Assembly: GCA_012514145.1 (NCBI GenBank) | Contig: JAAZAV010000023.1 | Coordinates: forward strand, 42,513 to 106,512 | DNA: 64,000 bases | DNA from: Clostridiales bacterium | GTDB taxonomy: Bacteria; Bacillota; Clostridia; Oscillospirales; CAG-272 | Direction: 5' to 3' | In this document: in pieces, positions 1-7,729 of the stretch | Numbering within the stretch: position 1 is the stretch's first letter | Layout of the letters: each line of letters starts with the position of its first letter | Made by a program: the position numbers and the translations under genes | Notes under the pieces: generated by a model | What the model saw: the letters and a program-made list of their open reading frames with translations, nothing else | Database searches by the model: none | What the model was told of the DNA's origin: nothing

Positions 1-1560
1 AACTCGGGCGACACCGATAAGCTGGGCGGCGTATCTGCCGTGGCGCTGAAGTTTGTCTCGGAGATATACGATAAACTCAATGCGGGAGACAAGGACATCC
101 CGGTGGGCTTCCTCAACGCCACTTGGGGCGGCACCTCCATGCCCTCCTGGTTCCCCTATGACGAACTGGAAGCCGACGAATATCTATCCGGCAGAATGAA
201 GAAACTGGGTAATTTCCCCCTCCGCGAGAGCTGGAACACCCGGGGCATCGGCAATTTTCAGCAGACATGCTCCCAGTATAACGTAAAAATCGCCCCGCTG
301 GAGGGCGTAAAGGTGCGCGGCGTGCTGTGGTATCAGGGCGAGAACGAGACGGGCGGCGAATACCACAACCGCGTGTATGCCGACTATCTGCGCTTTTATC
401 AGCGCACCTATGCAAAGCGCTTCGGAGCCGATCCCGGGAATTTCATGATGATCTCATCGCTCATATATCCCTGGACCTACGGCGGCAGCGGCGAGTGCAA
501 CGTGGGCTATATCAACGACGCCTTCATCGAGACGGCACTGGAATCGCCCGACCGCTTTATCGCGGTGCCTATCTGCGACCTTGAGCCCTCCTGGGCATTC
601 CATCAGTCGAACCATCCGATTCACCCCACCAATAAGTACCCGCTGGGCGAGAGTATGGCGCGTCTGGCGCTGATAAATGTCTACGGCTTCGGCGAGAGCG
701 GCATACAGACCGCTCCCGCGTATCTCGTCTCCTGCGCAGCCGAGGGCAGCCGGCTACGCCTGAGTTTCGCTTCGACGGGCGGCGGGCTCTTTGTCGACGG
801 GAACTCAAATGCTCCTGTTGGTCTCTATATCGCCGGCAGCGACGGCGTTTACCTGCCCGCCGAGTGCGATATAGTGAGCGGGTCGGAACTTGTCGTCTTT
901 AACGAGGCGATAGCCGAGCCGGTGCATGCCGCGTATGCCGTGCAGTCTATGGAGCCCTGCTGCAGTCTGTGGGCGGGGGATTATCCGGTGCTGCCATTCC
1001 ATACTGATAAGGAAAACCGGATCAGCATCGAGGCGAAGCCCTGGTTCGATACTAGCCGGCTCACGGTCTGGGGTTCCCGGATGCGCGGCGAGCTGCTCGA
1101 CCTGTTCTGGCGCCCCGTATGGCTTGCGGAACCGGGCAGCGAAGTCTGTCCCGACAGCGCCTTCAGCCTTGAGGGTCATAGCAGGAGTCTTCGCGTGCAG
1201 GCGGAATACGGCGCAGACGGTGAGCCGAACAGCGAATTCGGCTGCTTTGTCAGAGCCTACCCCTACAACCGCTTCGAGCTTTCGAAATTCTCGCGGCTGC
1301 GCGTAAACCTCTACAACACCAGGGAGTTAAATGCGGCGATAGTCGTTAAATGGCAGGACGGCGGGAAGCGGATTCCCCTCAGCCCCACCGGAGATGAATA
1401 CGCGGGCAGGATAAAAATGCGCGGCGGCTGGGCGGTATATGAAGCGGATCTTAGCGGTCTTCCCGCCGACACTGAGGCAAATGAACTGCACTTCGTCTTT
1501 ACAAACGGCGGCAACCGCTTCAGGTTCGTCAATCTGGAGCATGTAAGACTGTATAAGTAA
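1..1560 (+). CDS. Sialate O-acetylesterase-like SGNH hydrolase, 5' end missing
   Basis: The reading frame is open from base 1, so the start lies left of the window; a GTG at 40 is only an internal codon. Visible SGNH-esterase blocks are WGGT in the first 50 residues, WYQGENE about 110 residues in, and IHPTNK near residue 220, which carries the expected catalytic His. The block with the nucleophilic Ser (usually GQSN) must lie upstream. The family removes acetyl groups from sialic acids or other glycans. The last 300 residues look beta-rich and may be a carbohydrate-binding or jelly-roll part, but I do not recognise it. The family is clear; the exact substrate is not. Confidence 0.8.
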   Translation, partial: NSGDTDKLGGVSAVALKFVSEIYDKLNAGDKDIPVGFLNATWGGTSMPSWFPYDELEADEYLSGRMKKLGNFPLRESWNTRGIGNFQQTCSQYNVKIAPLEGVKVRGVLWYQGENETGGEYHNRVYADYLRFYQRTYAKRFGADPGNFMMISSLIYPWTYGGSGECNVGYINDAFIETALESPDRFIAVPICDLEPSWAFHQSNHPIHPTNKYPLGESMARLALINVYGFGESGIQTAPAYLVSCAAEGSRLRLSFASTGGGLFVDGNSNAPVGLYIAGSDGVYLPAECDIVSGSELVVFNEAIAEPVHAAYAVQSMEPCCSLWAGDYPVLPFHTDKENRISIEAKPWFDTSRLTVWGSRMRGELLDLFWRPVWLAEPGSEVCPDSAFSLEGHSRSLRVQAEYGADGEPNSEFGCFVRAYPYNRFELSKFSRLRVNLYNTRELNAAIVVKWQDGGKRIPLSPTGDEYAGRIKMRGGWAVYEADLSGLPADTEANELHFVFTNGGNRFRFVNLEHVRLYK

Positions 1561-1615
1561 GCGAACTAGATAACGGGGAGCAACCGGGCAGACGTGCGGT
1601 AATGAATTCCATAAA

Positions 1616-1647
1616 ATACGGCGGGATAGAGAGCTATCCCGCCGTAT
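1616..1647. terminator. Perfect 14-bp hairpin between convergent genes
   Basis: Arms 1616-1629 and 1634-1647 are exact reverse complements around the loop AGAG. The hairpin lies between two gene ends facing each other (stops at 1560 and 1694), so it can serve both strands. There is no strong T tract on either side. Confidence 0.75.
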
Positions 1648-1693
1648 ATATTATGATTATGGCTGCTCAAACTCCCCTGTTAGCCGGAAGTTG

Positions 1694-2326
1694 TCATGCC
1701 TTTTTAATCGGATGTCTGATTACCGTCTTCAATTTCTCGGGAGCCACCTTTCGTGCATCGCTGAGATAGATTTCATGATGCATACGCTTGTCAGAAATAT
1801 CGAGGACATAGCCCTGACTCTCCATATATTCGTGCATGAGTGCGACGGTGGCAGGCTCATCATCGTAGGAGCCGATGTGCATGCACTGAACACACAGTCC
1901 TTCGTCATAGGTCATAAACTCCGTCTTGGAGAAGTCTGTTTTCTTTTTCCGCGTTGCCTCCGCGACAGCCCAGTCAAAATCCGCTTTGGTGACGAAATCG
2001 GGCAAACGAATGACGGAAATCCACTTGAAATCTTCTTTATGCCCGTAATCGATTCCCTGAATGCCGTCCTGCCACCAGAAACCTTCAAGCGGAGGGACGA
2101 CATAATCAAAATACCCCTCAATCTGACGGGTTCCCATTTTGCTCATCTTAATAGTAAATGCGATGCCATACAGCAAACCGATTGACTGCCTGTATTCGCC
2201 ATCCTCAATATTGTTGTCACCCTGCCCCCGGACCGCTATGTAGTTCATGCTCGGCACGGCAACAATATTGGGCTTGTTCTTCGGCATATAGAACTCTTTG
2301 TATTCCTTCTTGAAATCGAAAGCCAT
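1694..2326 (-). CDS. GyrI-like small-molecule-binding protein
   Basis: This 210-residue stand-alone protein resembles the GyrI-like (SOUL/AraC-effector) domain family: it begins MAFDFKKEY, has an early VAVPSMNYIAVRG strand typical of the fold, and later YFDYVVPPLEGFWW. The family binds small hydrophobic ligands; some members hydrolyse cyclopropane-type toxins, and others inhibit gyrase or serve as effector domains. No DNA-binding domain is attached. The start is set by a GGAGGGG ribosome site seven or so bases before the ATG at 2326. A longer frame exists upstream but lacks such a site. It is likely monocistronic. Confidence 0.75.
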   Translation of the reverse strand: MAFDFKKEYKEFYMPKNKPNIVAVPSMNYIAVRGQGDNNIEDGEYRQSIGLLYGIAFTIKMSKMGTRQIEGYFDYVVPPLEGFWWQDGIQGIDYGHKEDFKWISVIRLPDFVTKADFDWAVAEATRKKKTDFSKTEFMTYDEGLCVQCMHIGSYDDEPATVALMHEYMESQGYVLDISDKRMHHEIYLSDARKVAPEKLKTVIRHPIKKA

Positions 2327-2430
2327 TTTGCCCCTCCGCAAATTTCAATTTTATCGTTTAGTCTTTAAGCTTATTACAGCAAATGTCCGATCGCTCCCCG
2401 AGTGTCCGGATTTTATGCCGAAGGCACTTT

Positions 2431-2481
2431 ACCGCCGAAAACAGGAGACAGGATTTAAAATTCTCTCCCGCTTTCGGCGGT
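2431..2481. repeat. Inverted repeat between two minus-strand genes
   Basis: Arms ACCGCCGAAA (2431-2440) and TTTCGGCGGT (2472-2481) are perfect complements around a 31-base interior. On the plus strand the structure is followed by TTTCTT. It is probably a transcription end for the ImmA operon upstream on the minus strand, but the T tract is on the wrong side, so the role is open. The rest of 2327-2596 holds no gene that I can support. Confidence 0.4.
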
Positions 2482-2596
2482 TTCTTATAAATGCTTAACA
2501 GTCTGCGCTGCGGCGGATGTGCCGTGACAGCTTGGACAGATGTGTATGCGGGCAACGGCATGTTTGCACAAAGTCAGCGGCATATATACACCCATA

Positions 2597-3136
2597 TCAG
2601 CGCCGGCGGGCGACCCTGCCCATAAAATCTGCGCGGGGAAGGTGGGGCAGCCTGATGCGGCGCCCCATCCGCTCGGCCTCGTGAAGCTTGATAAGCATAA
2701 GGCTGACGCTGACGTTAAGGGCGGCGGCGAGCGAGACTATATTGTCCGCGCCGCCGTTCAGCGCCTCGTCAAGCTCCCCGTCGTCGATTAGCAGATGAGC
2801 GGCGAAGGCATTCGCCTCGTATTCGGCTTCGTCGCAGAGACGGCTGCGGGAATACTCGCTGAAGAAATCGCAGGTGTCTATCAGCTCCCGGTGGAAGCAG
2901 TCGTGTCCGATTTCGTGGGCGCAGGTCATCTGCATAACCACCGGCTCCATGCGGGAATTCAGAATAATATGCCGCTCGCCATTCATGCGGGTATAAAGCC
3001 CCGGCAGCTCGCCGAAGTTGTCGCGGTAGCTGACGTAGATACCGATCATTCGGGCTATGCGCAGAGCGTCGCGGGTGCGGCATTCGCGCACCAGTTCCTC
3101 CGCTTTTTCATGCAGAACCTCGGGTTTTAACAGCAT
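2597..3136 (-). CDS. ImmA/IrrE-family metallopeptidase
   Basis: This 179-residue protein has the zinc protease motif HEIGH at residues 74-78 and a third acidic or His ligand region downstream, as in the ImmA/IrrE (M78) family. Family members cleave or inactivate a partner XRE repressor in the cell, as ImmA does to ImmR in ICEBs1 and IrrE to DdrO in Deinococcus. The gene follows the XRE gene on the same strand by 28 bases, the usual pairing. The C-terminus is basic (GRVARRR). Here the likely target is the adjacent repressor, and the likely output is the divergent Y-family polymerase. Confidence 0.88.
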   Translation of the reverse strand: MLLKPEVLHEKAEELVRECRTRDALRIARMIGIYVSYRDNFGELPGLYTRMNGERHIILNSRMEPVVMQMTCAHEIGHDCFHRELIDTCDFFSEYSRSRLCDEAEYEANAFAAHLLIDDGELDEALNGGADNIVSLAAALNVSVSLMLIKLHEAERMGRRIRLPHLPRADFMGRVARRR

Positions 3137-3164
3137 GGCTCGTTACATTCCTTCCGCGGAGGGC

Positions 3165-3647
3165 TTACCCGGCGTTTTCCGCAGTATTGTTGTCGGTGTC
3201 GTTTTCGGCTCCGGCATCAGTATTGGTATCGGCGTCCTTCTTTTTGCGGCGGCCGCGGAGAGACTTGCGGCGCACGCTGCGCCCCTTGGACTCCCAGTAG
3301 ATATCCTGCATGGCCTGCATGACGGCGTCCTTGTCCTCGTCGGACAGCGACCCGCCGGCGAAAAGCCCGTGAATGCCGTCAACCAGTTCCTCGGCCTGCT
3401 TGCGGGCGTCCTCGCCGTACTGCTCGCTGACCCGGACAACGAAATCCTCGTCGTCCGAAAGGAGGTAATTGAAGTCAACGCCGAATAGTTCGGCGACCCG
3501 CTTGTAGGCCTCGCGGTTGCGGGGATGGGCGGCACCCGTTTCGTAGCGGGTGATCATGTTTCTGCTGACTCCCAGTTTGGCGGCGATCTCGGCCTGAGAA
3601 AGCCCCAGCTTCTCCCGCTCCGCTCTGAACTTTTCTCCGAATTTCAT
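3165..3647 (-). CDS. XRE-family transcriptional repressor
   Basis: This 160-residue protein starts MKFGEKFRAERE, followed by a helix-turn-helix over residues 5-60 with the SQAEIAAKLGVSRNMITRYE signature. The C-terminal half is charged and ends in an acidic tail rich in D, T and N. The ATG at 3647 was chosen because the HTH begins there and AAGAGG lies 11 bases upstream; the longer frame from 3716 runs through the promoter. The gene is cotranscribed with the ImmA-like protease and divergent from the polymerase gene. Inferred role: autorepression and repression of the polymerase promoter, relieved by the protease. Confidence 0.88.
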   Translation of the reverse strand: MKFGEKFRAEREKLGLSQAEIAAKLGVSRNMITRYETGAAHPRNREAYKRVAELFGVDFNYLLSDDEDFVVRVSEQYGEDARKQAEELVDGIHGLFAGGSLSDEDKDAVMQAMQDIYWESKGRSVRRKSLRGRRKKKDADTNTDAGAENDTDNNTAENAG

Positions 3648-3703
3648 AAAAACAAAAACCTCTTCGTTCACAAAATGTTTGCAATAGAAGTGTGCAAAAC
3701 GTC

Positions 3704-3753
3704 TTGACAAGAACACTTGTGATGTGTAGAATTTAATTGTACATCGCTGATGT
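3704..3753 (+). promoter_or_regulatory. Promoter of the Y-family polymerase with two operator-like palindromes
   Basis: TTGACA (3704-3709), a 17-base spacer and TAGAAT (3727-3732) form a near-consensus sigma-A promoter. The palindrome ACAAG-AACA-CTTGT (3707-3720) overlaps the -35 and spacer. A second palindrome, ACATC-GCT-GATGT (3741-3753), covers the likely transcription start. TGTGCAAA occurs at 3691 and again at 3751. These are good candidates for repressor sites for the XRE protein. No canonical Bacillus LexA box (GAAC-N4-GTTC) is present. Confidence 0.7.
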
Positions 3754-3804
3754 GCAAACGGATTCTACAATATAAACGGCTGCTTGTCAATAGGGAAAAT
3801 GAAA

Positions 3805-5070
3805 ATGAATGGAAAGTTTACAATTAAAGACAATAATATACACCGCGGCTCCGAGCGGGCGATACTCCACGTGGATATGAACAACTTCTTCGCATCGGTG
3901 GAGTGCATGCTTGACACCACGCTGCGGGATAAGGCGGTGGCGGTCTGCGGCTCGGTGGAGGAGCGTCACGGCATCGTGCTGGCGAAAAACTACCGCGCCA
4001 AGGCGTACGGGGTAAAGACCGGCGAGGCGGTGTGGCAGGCGAAGCAGAAGTGTGCCGGGCTGGTCACAGTGCCTCCCCACTACGACCGGTATGCCAGATT
4101 CGCGAAGCTGGCGCGGGAGATATATTCGCGGTACACCGACATGATTGAGCCATACGGAATGGACGAATGCTGGCTGGACGTGACCGGCAGCGCCCTGATG
4201 GGGAGCGGGTACGAGATAGCCGAAGAGATACGCCGCACGGTAAAAGAGGAGCTGGGGCTGACCGTGTCGGCGGGGGTGAGTTTCAACAAGGTCTTCGCCA
4301 AACTGGGCAGCGACCTGAAAAAGCCGGACGCCGTCACCTGCATCACCCGGGAGAACTTCCGCGAACAGATATGGAATCTGCCTGCCGGCGAACTGCTTGG
4401 AGTGGGACCCGCCACCGGACGGACGCTGGCGAAATTCGGCATTATGACGATAGGCGACCTGGCGAAGGCGCCCGATGAGTTTCTGCAGCGGCGGCTGGGC
4501 ATATGCGGACTGCGTCTGAAACTCTGCGCCAACGGTATGGACAACTCATCCGTGCTGGCGGCGGAGAGCGAATATCCCATCAAAAGCGTGGGACACGGCA
4601 CCACTACGCTGCAGGATCTGGAGAACGGCGCCCAGGTCCGGTGCGTCATGCTTGAATTGGTGCAGGATATCTCCTCGCGGCTTGCCGAGAGCGGAAAAAA
4701 AGCCTGCAGCGTCGCCATTGCCATCCGCGACAACAATCTGGACTGGGAGCAGCATCAGTGTCCGCTGCCCATGCCCACCCGCAGCCCCTCCTGCCTGGCG
4801 GAGACCGCCTGGCATCTGTTTGAGGCGAAGTATAGAATAAGACGCCCAATACGCTCGGTGTCGGTGCGCGCCATCAACCTGGTAGATGAGGACATACCCA
4901 TGCAAGTAGACTTCTTCACCGATTTTGAACGCATTGAAAAGCGGGAAGCCCTCGACCGCACGGTGGAGCTGCTGAGGGGCAGGTTCGGGCGGAACATCAT
5001 ACGCAGCGCCGTGCTCTTCGGGGACATACACATGCCCGCGCACAACGGCGTGCCCGCGGTGACGATATGA
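3805..5070 (+). CDS. dinB: Y-family translesion DNA polymerase (Pol IV/UmuC-like)
   Basis: This error-prone polymerase of about 421 residues copies past DNA lesions. Visible motifs are HVDMNNFFASVE near residue 25 (first metal Asp and steric-gate FF), the YGMDECWLDVT block near residue 115 (catalytic Asp-Glu), SAGVSFNKVFAKLGSD, and the helix-hairpin-helix LLGVGPATGRTLAKFGI near 200. The little-finger domain follows. Length fits the family. ATG 3805 has AGGG about nine bases upstream; ATG 3799 or TTG 3784 are possible. The gene is divergent from the XRE/ImmA pair and followed by a small gene, suggesting a damage-inducible module. Confidence 0.93.
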   Translation: MNGKFTIKDNNIHRGSERAILHVDMNNFFASVECMLDTTLRDKAVAVCGSVEERHGIVLAKNYRAKAYGVKTGEAVWQAKQKCAGLVTVPPHYDRYARFAKLAREIYSRYTDMIEPYGMDECWLDVTGSALMGSGYEIAEEIRRTVKEELGLTVSAGVSFNKVFAKLGSDLKKPDAVTCITRENFREQIWNLPAGELLGVGPATGRTLAKFGIMTIGDLAKAPDEFLQRRLGICGLRLKLCANGMDNSSVLAAESEYPIKSVGHGTTTLQDLENGAQVRCVMLELVQDISSRLAESGKKACSVAIAIRDNNLDWEQHQCPLPMPTRSPSCLAETAWHLFEAKYRIRRPIRSVSVRAINLVDEDIPMQVDFFTDFERIEKREALDRTVELLRGRFGRNIIRSAVLFGDIHMPAHNGVPAVTI

Positions 5071-5129
5071 TCCGCAGAAACGCAATAAACGCAATGACAG
5101 AAAAACCGTGAAGGGAGGAACGCCTGAAT

Positions 5130-5405
5130 ATGGAACGAAAAAAGGTATATGTCCGGGTCGCGCTCGAAGTTGACCCGGAGGGCAAGGTATATCCCCGAAA
5201 GATAATCTGGGCGGACGGTCAGGTGTATGAGGTGGACCGCATATCGCGGGTCTGCCCGGCGGCTTCGACCAAGGTGGGAGGCTGCGGCATGCGCTACACG
5301 GTTCGGATATGCGGCAGCGAGACCTTCCTCTTTAACGAGGACGGAAGATGGTTCGTCGAGGCGAAGGAGGGTGTTCGGATACCCGACGGCGGGGAGATAT
5401 TATGA
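5130..5405 (+). CDS. Small protein downstream of the Y-family polymerase
   Basis: This 91-residue protein starts MERKKVYVRVALEVD and is predicted all-beta with two cysteines (VCPA, GGCGM). The ATG is preceded by GGGAGG, 11-12 bases upstream. It sits 59 bases after the polymerase stop and is probably in the same operon. Small beta proteins following Y-family polymerases are common and may assist polymerase activity, but I cannot name a family with confidence. The strong C-terminal pattern W-F-V-E-A-K suggests a compact barrel. Function unknown. Confidence 0.7.
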   Translation: MERKKVYVRVALEVDPEGKVYPRKIIWADGQVYEVDRISRVCPAASTKVGGCGMRYTVRICGSETFLFNEDGRWFVEAKEGVRIPDGGEIL

Positions 5406-5441
5406 AAAAATGTGGGGCGGGATAAACCCGTCGCGGTTTTT

Positions 5442-5517
5442 CTCCCTCCGTCACAGTTGCCGTTCCACAGCCTCCCTCGGAGAGGGAGGCGGCACAGTTA
5501 TACTGTGACGGAGGGAG
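5442..5517. repeat. 76-bp palindromic element with 16-bp terminal inverted repeats
   Basis: The ends 5442-5457 and 5502-5517 are perfect 16-bp complements (CTCCCTCCGTCACAGT and its reverse complement). Inside is a second hairpin, CCTCCCTC (5471-5478) with GAGGGAGG (5482-5489). The element sits between convergent genes. It carries no ORF. It looks like a small miniature-transposon-type or REP-like unit. A shortened relative of the inner hairpin lies at 54891-54909. Confidence 0.75.
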
Positions 5518-5535
5518 TTACCTGATTAAGATATC

Positions 5536-6441
5536 CTAAATTCCAAGTATAATCTCGCGCACCACATTTGCCCAGGAGCCGCCGAAAGACTGGAGCGCCA
5601 CGACCCGGTTCTGCGAGGGGACCATGATAAGCTGCTGACCGTACATGCCGCCCTTTGAGAAGAATCTGCCGCTCTTGTCCCAATCGAGGGCGTAGCCGCG
5701 CTCTATGGCAAGCGAAGTCCACTCCCGGGAGAGCAGCGGTTTGCCGTTTGTACATTCGAACGGCGCTTTACAGAACAGCGCGCCGAGACGCGCCATGTCG
5801 TCGGTGTGGATATACAGCCCTGTGGCGCCGATGACATGACCCATGGGGCAGCGGCTCCACGCCATCTCCCGGCAGCCGAGAGGGTACATCAGCTCGCTCC
5901 AGAGAAAACTGTCCATACCGCCGGGAGAACCCTGTTTGACGGGAATCTTAGCCTCTGCGACCCGGGCGAGAAGATAGAACGCGCCGTCGGTGTAGACAGA
6001 TTTTTCGCCGGGAGTGTAGGACATGGGATGTGACAGCATATAGCCGAGAAAATCCTCGCCGAATGCCCCCGCCGGGTTCACGTCGATGTCGAGGAAGCCC
6101 CCGGGCAGTCCGATGCTGTGGCTCAGCGCCAGGTCGACGGTGACGCTCTCCCAGCGTCTGTCCATGTCGGCGGGCAGCCTTACGCCGCTTTCCCGCAGGA
6201 TATCGCAGACCTTCTCGTCTGGGGAGAGCAGTCCCCGGTCATAAAGCAGCCCCAGCGCCGTCATGGTAAAGGTCTTCGCCACCGAGTAGACGTTCTGACA
6301 GGCGCTGATTTTCATGAATTCGGCGCACTCCGGCTCATATTTGCAGGCGGAGGGTGTGACATACAATTCGGACAGGCGAATAAGCCCCTCGCTTCCGTGG
6401 GTTTCGGTGTATTTCTTTAGTTGTTCGATTACTTCCGCCAT
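5536..6441 (-). CDS. Serine hydrolase of the beta-lactamase class C / PBP-like family
   Basis: This 301-residue protein has the catalytic SxxK motif as SVAK (residues 53-56), a YTD in the place of the usual Y-x-N (in KSVYTDGAFYLL), and a late GGMYGQQL block equivalent to the HxGG/KTG region. No signal peptide is seen, so it is probably cytoplasmic. Members act as esterases, peptidases or amidases; resistance to beta-lactams is not implied. AAGGAAGGA precedes the ATG. It is the third gene of an operon with the URO-D-like and DUF6259-like genes (20-base gap), so an esterase role in glycan or glycoside use is plausible. Confidence 0.82.
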   Translation of the reverse strand: MAEVIEQLKKYTETHGSEGLIRLSELYVTPSACKYEPECAEFMKISACQNVYSVAKTFTMTALGLLYDRGLLSPDEKVCDILRESGVRLPADMDRRWESVTVDLALSHSIGLPGGFLDIDVNPAGAFGEDFLGYMLSHPMSYTPGEKSVYTDGAFYLLARVAEAKIPVKQGSPGGMDSFLWSELMYPLGCREMAWSRCPMGHVIGATGLYIHTDDMARLGALFCKAPFECTNGKPLLSREWTSLAIERGYALDWDKSGRFFSKGGMYGQQLIMVPSQNRVVALQSFGGSWANVVREIILGI

Positions 6442-6461
6442 GGCGATTCCTTCCTTAATAA

Positions 6462-7712
6462 TTAATCTGCTCCGTAGTATTCGTCAAGTACCTCGGACAC
6501 CGTCTTTGCCCATATCATAAGGTTGCGCGGGTCGTAGTTCACGGTGCTGATATCCTTGAGTGTGATATCGCAGGGACAGCCGTATTTCAGGCAGATGCGG
6601 GCGGTCTCGCTTATCTCGTCGCGTATGATCTCCGGGTCGGCGGTCAGCGCCACATAGGCGGGATTGGGCTTGCGCGAGAGCACATACCGATTTCCGATAG
6701 CCTCGGCGCTGGCTTCAAGGTCGGCCCAGGGCGTCACGCCTATCTTGCGCAGATTGGGGTAGCGCATGATAACATCAAGCCGGTCGTGAAGCGGCTCGCA
6801 GCAGCCGTAATAGGTGTAGGCGCAGCGCTCGGCGAGGGGCAGACTGTATGCCACGTCGAACTCATAATGCGCCGCCGGTGAGACCATCGAGAACATCTGA
6901 GCCATGGTGCGGAACCAGATATCCCTGCAGCTGTATTTGCCCTCCGACGCGCCGTCCGACGGCTTCGGCGGAGTTACATAGGCGGGAGTGCAGTGAAGGT
7001 TGATCCCACGGGGGTCGTACATACCCAGCGCCTCCATCTGATCCATCTCGCACTTCATGGCGCGGGTGAAGAGACCGATTATCTTGTGCAGATGCTCGGG
7101 GCGCTCGTACATGTCGATGCATATCGGCTCGACGCCGCGAAGCATGGCTATCCGATCCCAGGGGGCGTAGTAGATATAGTTGCCCCGCAGTTCCACCGGC
7201 ATGACGCCGCCGAGTATCTCCTCCATACGGGCGACGCGGGCGGCATCGCCTTCGGGGTCGGCGGTGATAACCGGGTCGTGATAGGCTTCAAGCGCCGCGT
7301 CGTCGGCAAGCACGTCCTCATATCGGTGGGAGACGATATGGTTGCGGGCGTCAACCGCAAGCCGCTTCTCGGTTATCTCGAAGCCCATGCCGGTGGATCG
7401 ATAGGCTTTATACACAACCCAGACCGGCTCGATGAAGTTGTCGCAGGCGAGATATTTATCGCGCAGCAGCGCCACCCGCAGCCCGTATTCCATGCCCCGC
7501 AGAGAGGCGTCCTTACAGACGCAGTCAAGGGCGCCCTCATAATTCATCTCATGCCAGGGGACCTCCTCGATTATGACGGGAGGTCTCACTATTTTTAAGT
7601 CATTGCTGTCGCGGAAGCGCTTTCTCATGCGCACATAACGCTCCGATTGAGCGATTTCCATGTAGCGCTTTGCCAGCTCCCGCACGACCGATATGTCGCT
7701 GCTTATGCTCAT
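6462..7712 (-). CDS. Uroporphyrinogen decarboxylase superfamily protein (URO-D/methyltransferase-like)
   Basis: This 416-residue protein looks like the URO-D/MtaA/MetE-type TIM barrel used for heme decarboxylation or corrinoid methyl transfer. Features are RPPVIIEEVPW near the N-terminus, a His/Cys-rich middle (HCTPAY, YGCCEPLHDRL) that could bind zinc as in methyltransferases, and GVTPWAD late. No heme genes and no corrinoid protein are nearby, so true HemE function is unlikely. The setting between a DUF6259-like enzyme and a serine hydrolase points to catabolism of a methylated or carboxylated compound. The specific reaction is unknown. Confidence 0.72.
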   Translation of the reverse strand: MSISSDISVVRELAKRYMEIAQSERYVRMRKRFRDSNDLKIVRPPVIIEEVPWHEMNYEGALDCVCKDASLRGMEYGLRVALLRDKYLACDNFIEPVWVVYKAYRSTGMGFEITEKRLAVDARNHIVSHRYEDVLADDAALEAYHDPVITADPEGDAARVARMEEILGGVMPVELRGNYIYYAPWDRIAMLRGVEPICIDMYERPEHLHKIIGLFTRAMKCEMDQMEALGMYDPRGINLHCTPAYVTPPKPSDGASEGKYSCRDIWFRTMAQMFSMVSPAAHYEFDVAYSLPLAERCAYTYYGCCEPLHDRLDVIMRYPNLRKIGVTPWADLEASAEAIGNRYVLSRKPNPAYVALTADPEIIRDEISETARICLKYGCPCDITLKDISTVNYDPRNLMIWAKTVSEVLDEYYGAD

Positions 7713-7729
7713 TTGTTCACCCCTGCCGC

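Noticed and set aside
3710..3722. Possible LexA box GAACACTTGTGA
   Set aside because: Only the first half matches GAAC-N4-GTTC; the second half differs at two of four bases.
5536..6441. Beta-lactamase resistance gene
   Set aside because: SxxK is present but there is no signal peptide and no resistance context; the family is mostly esterases and peptidases.
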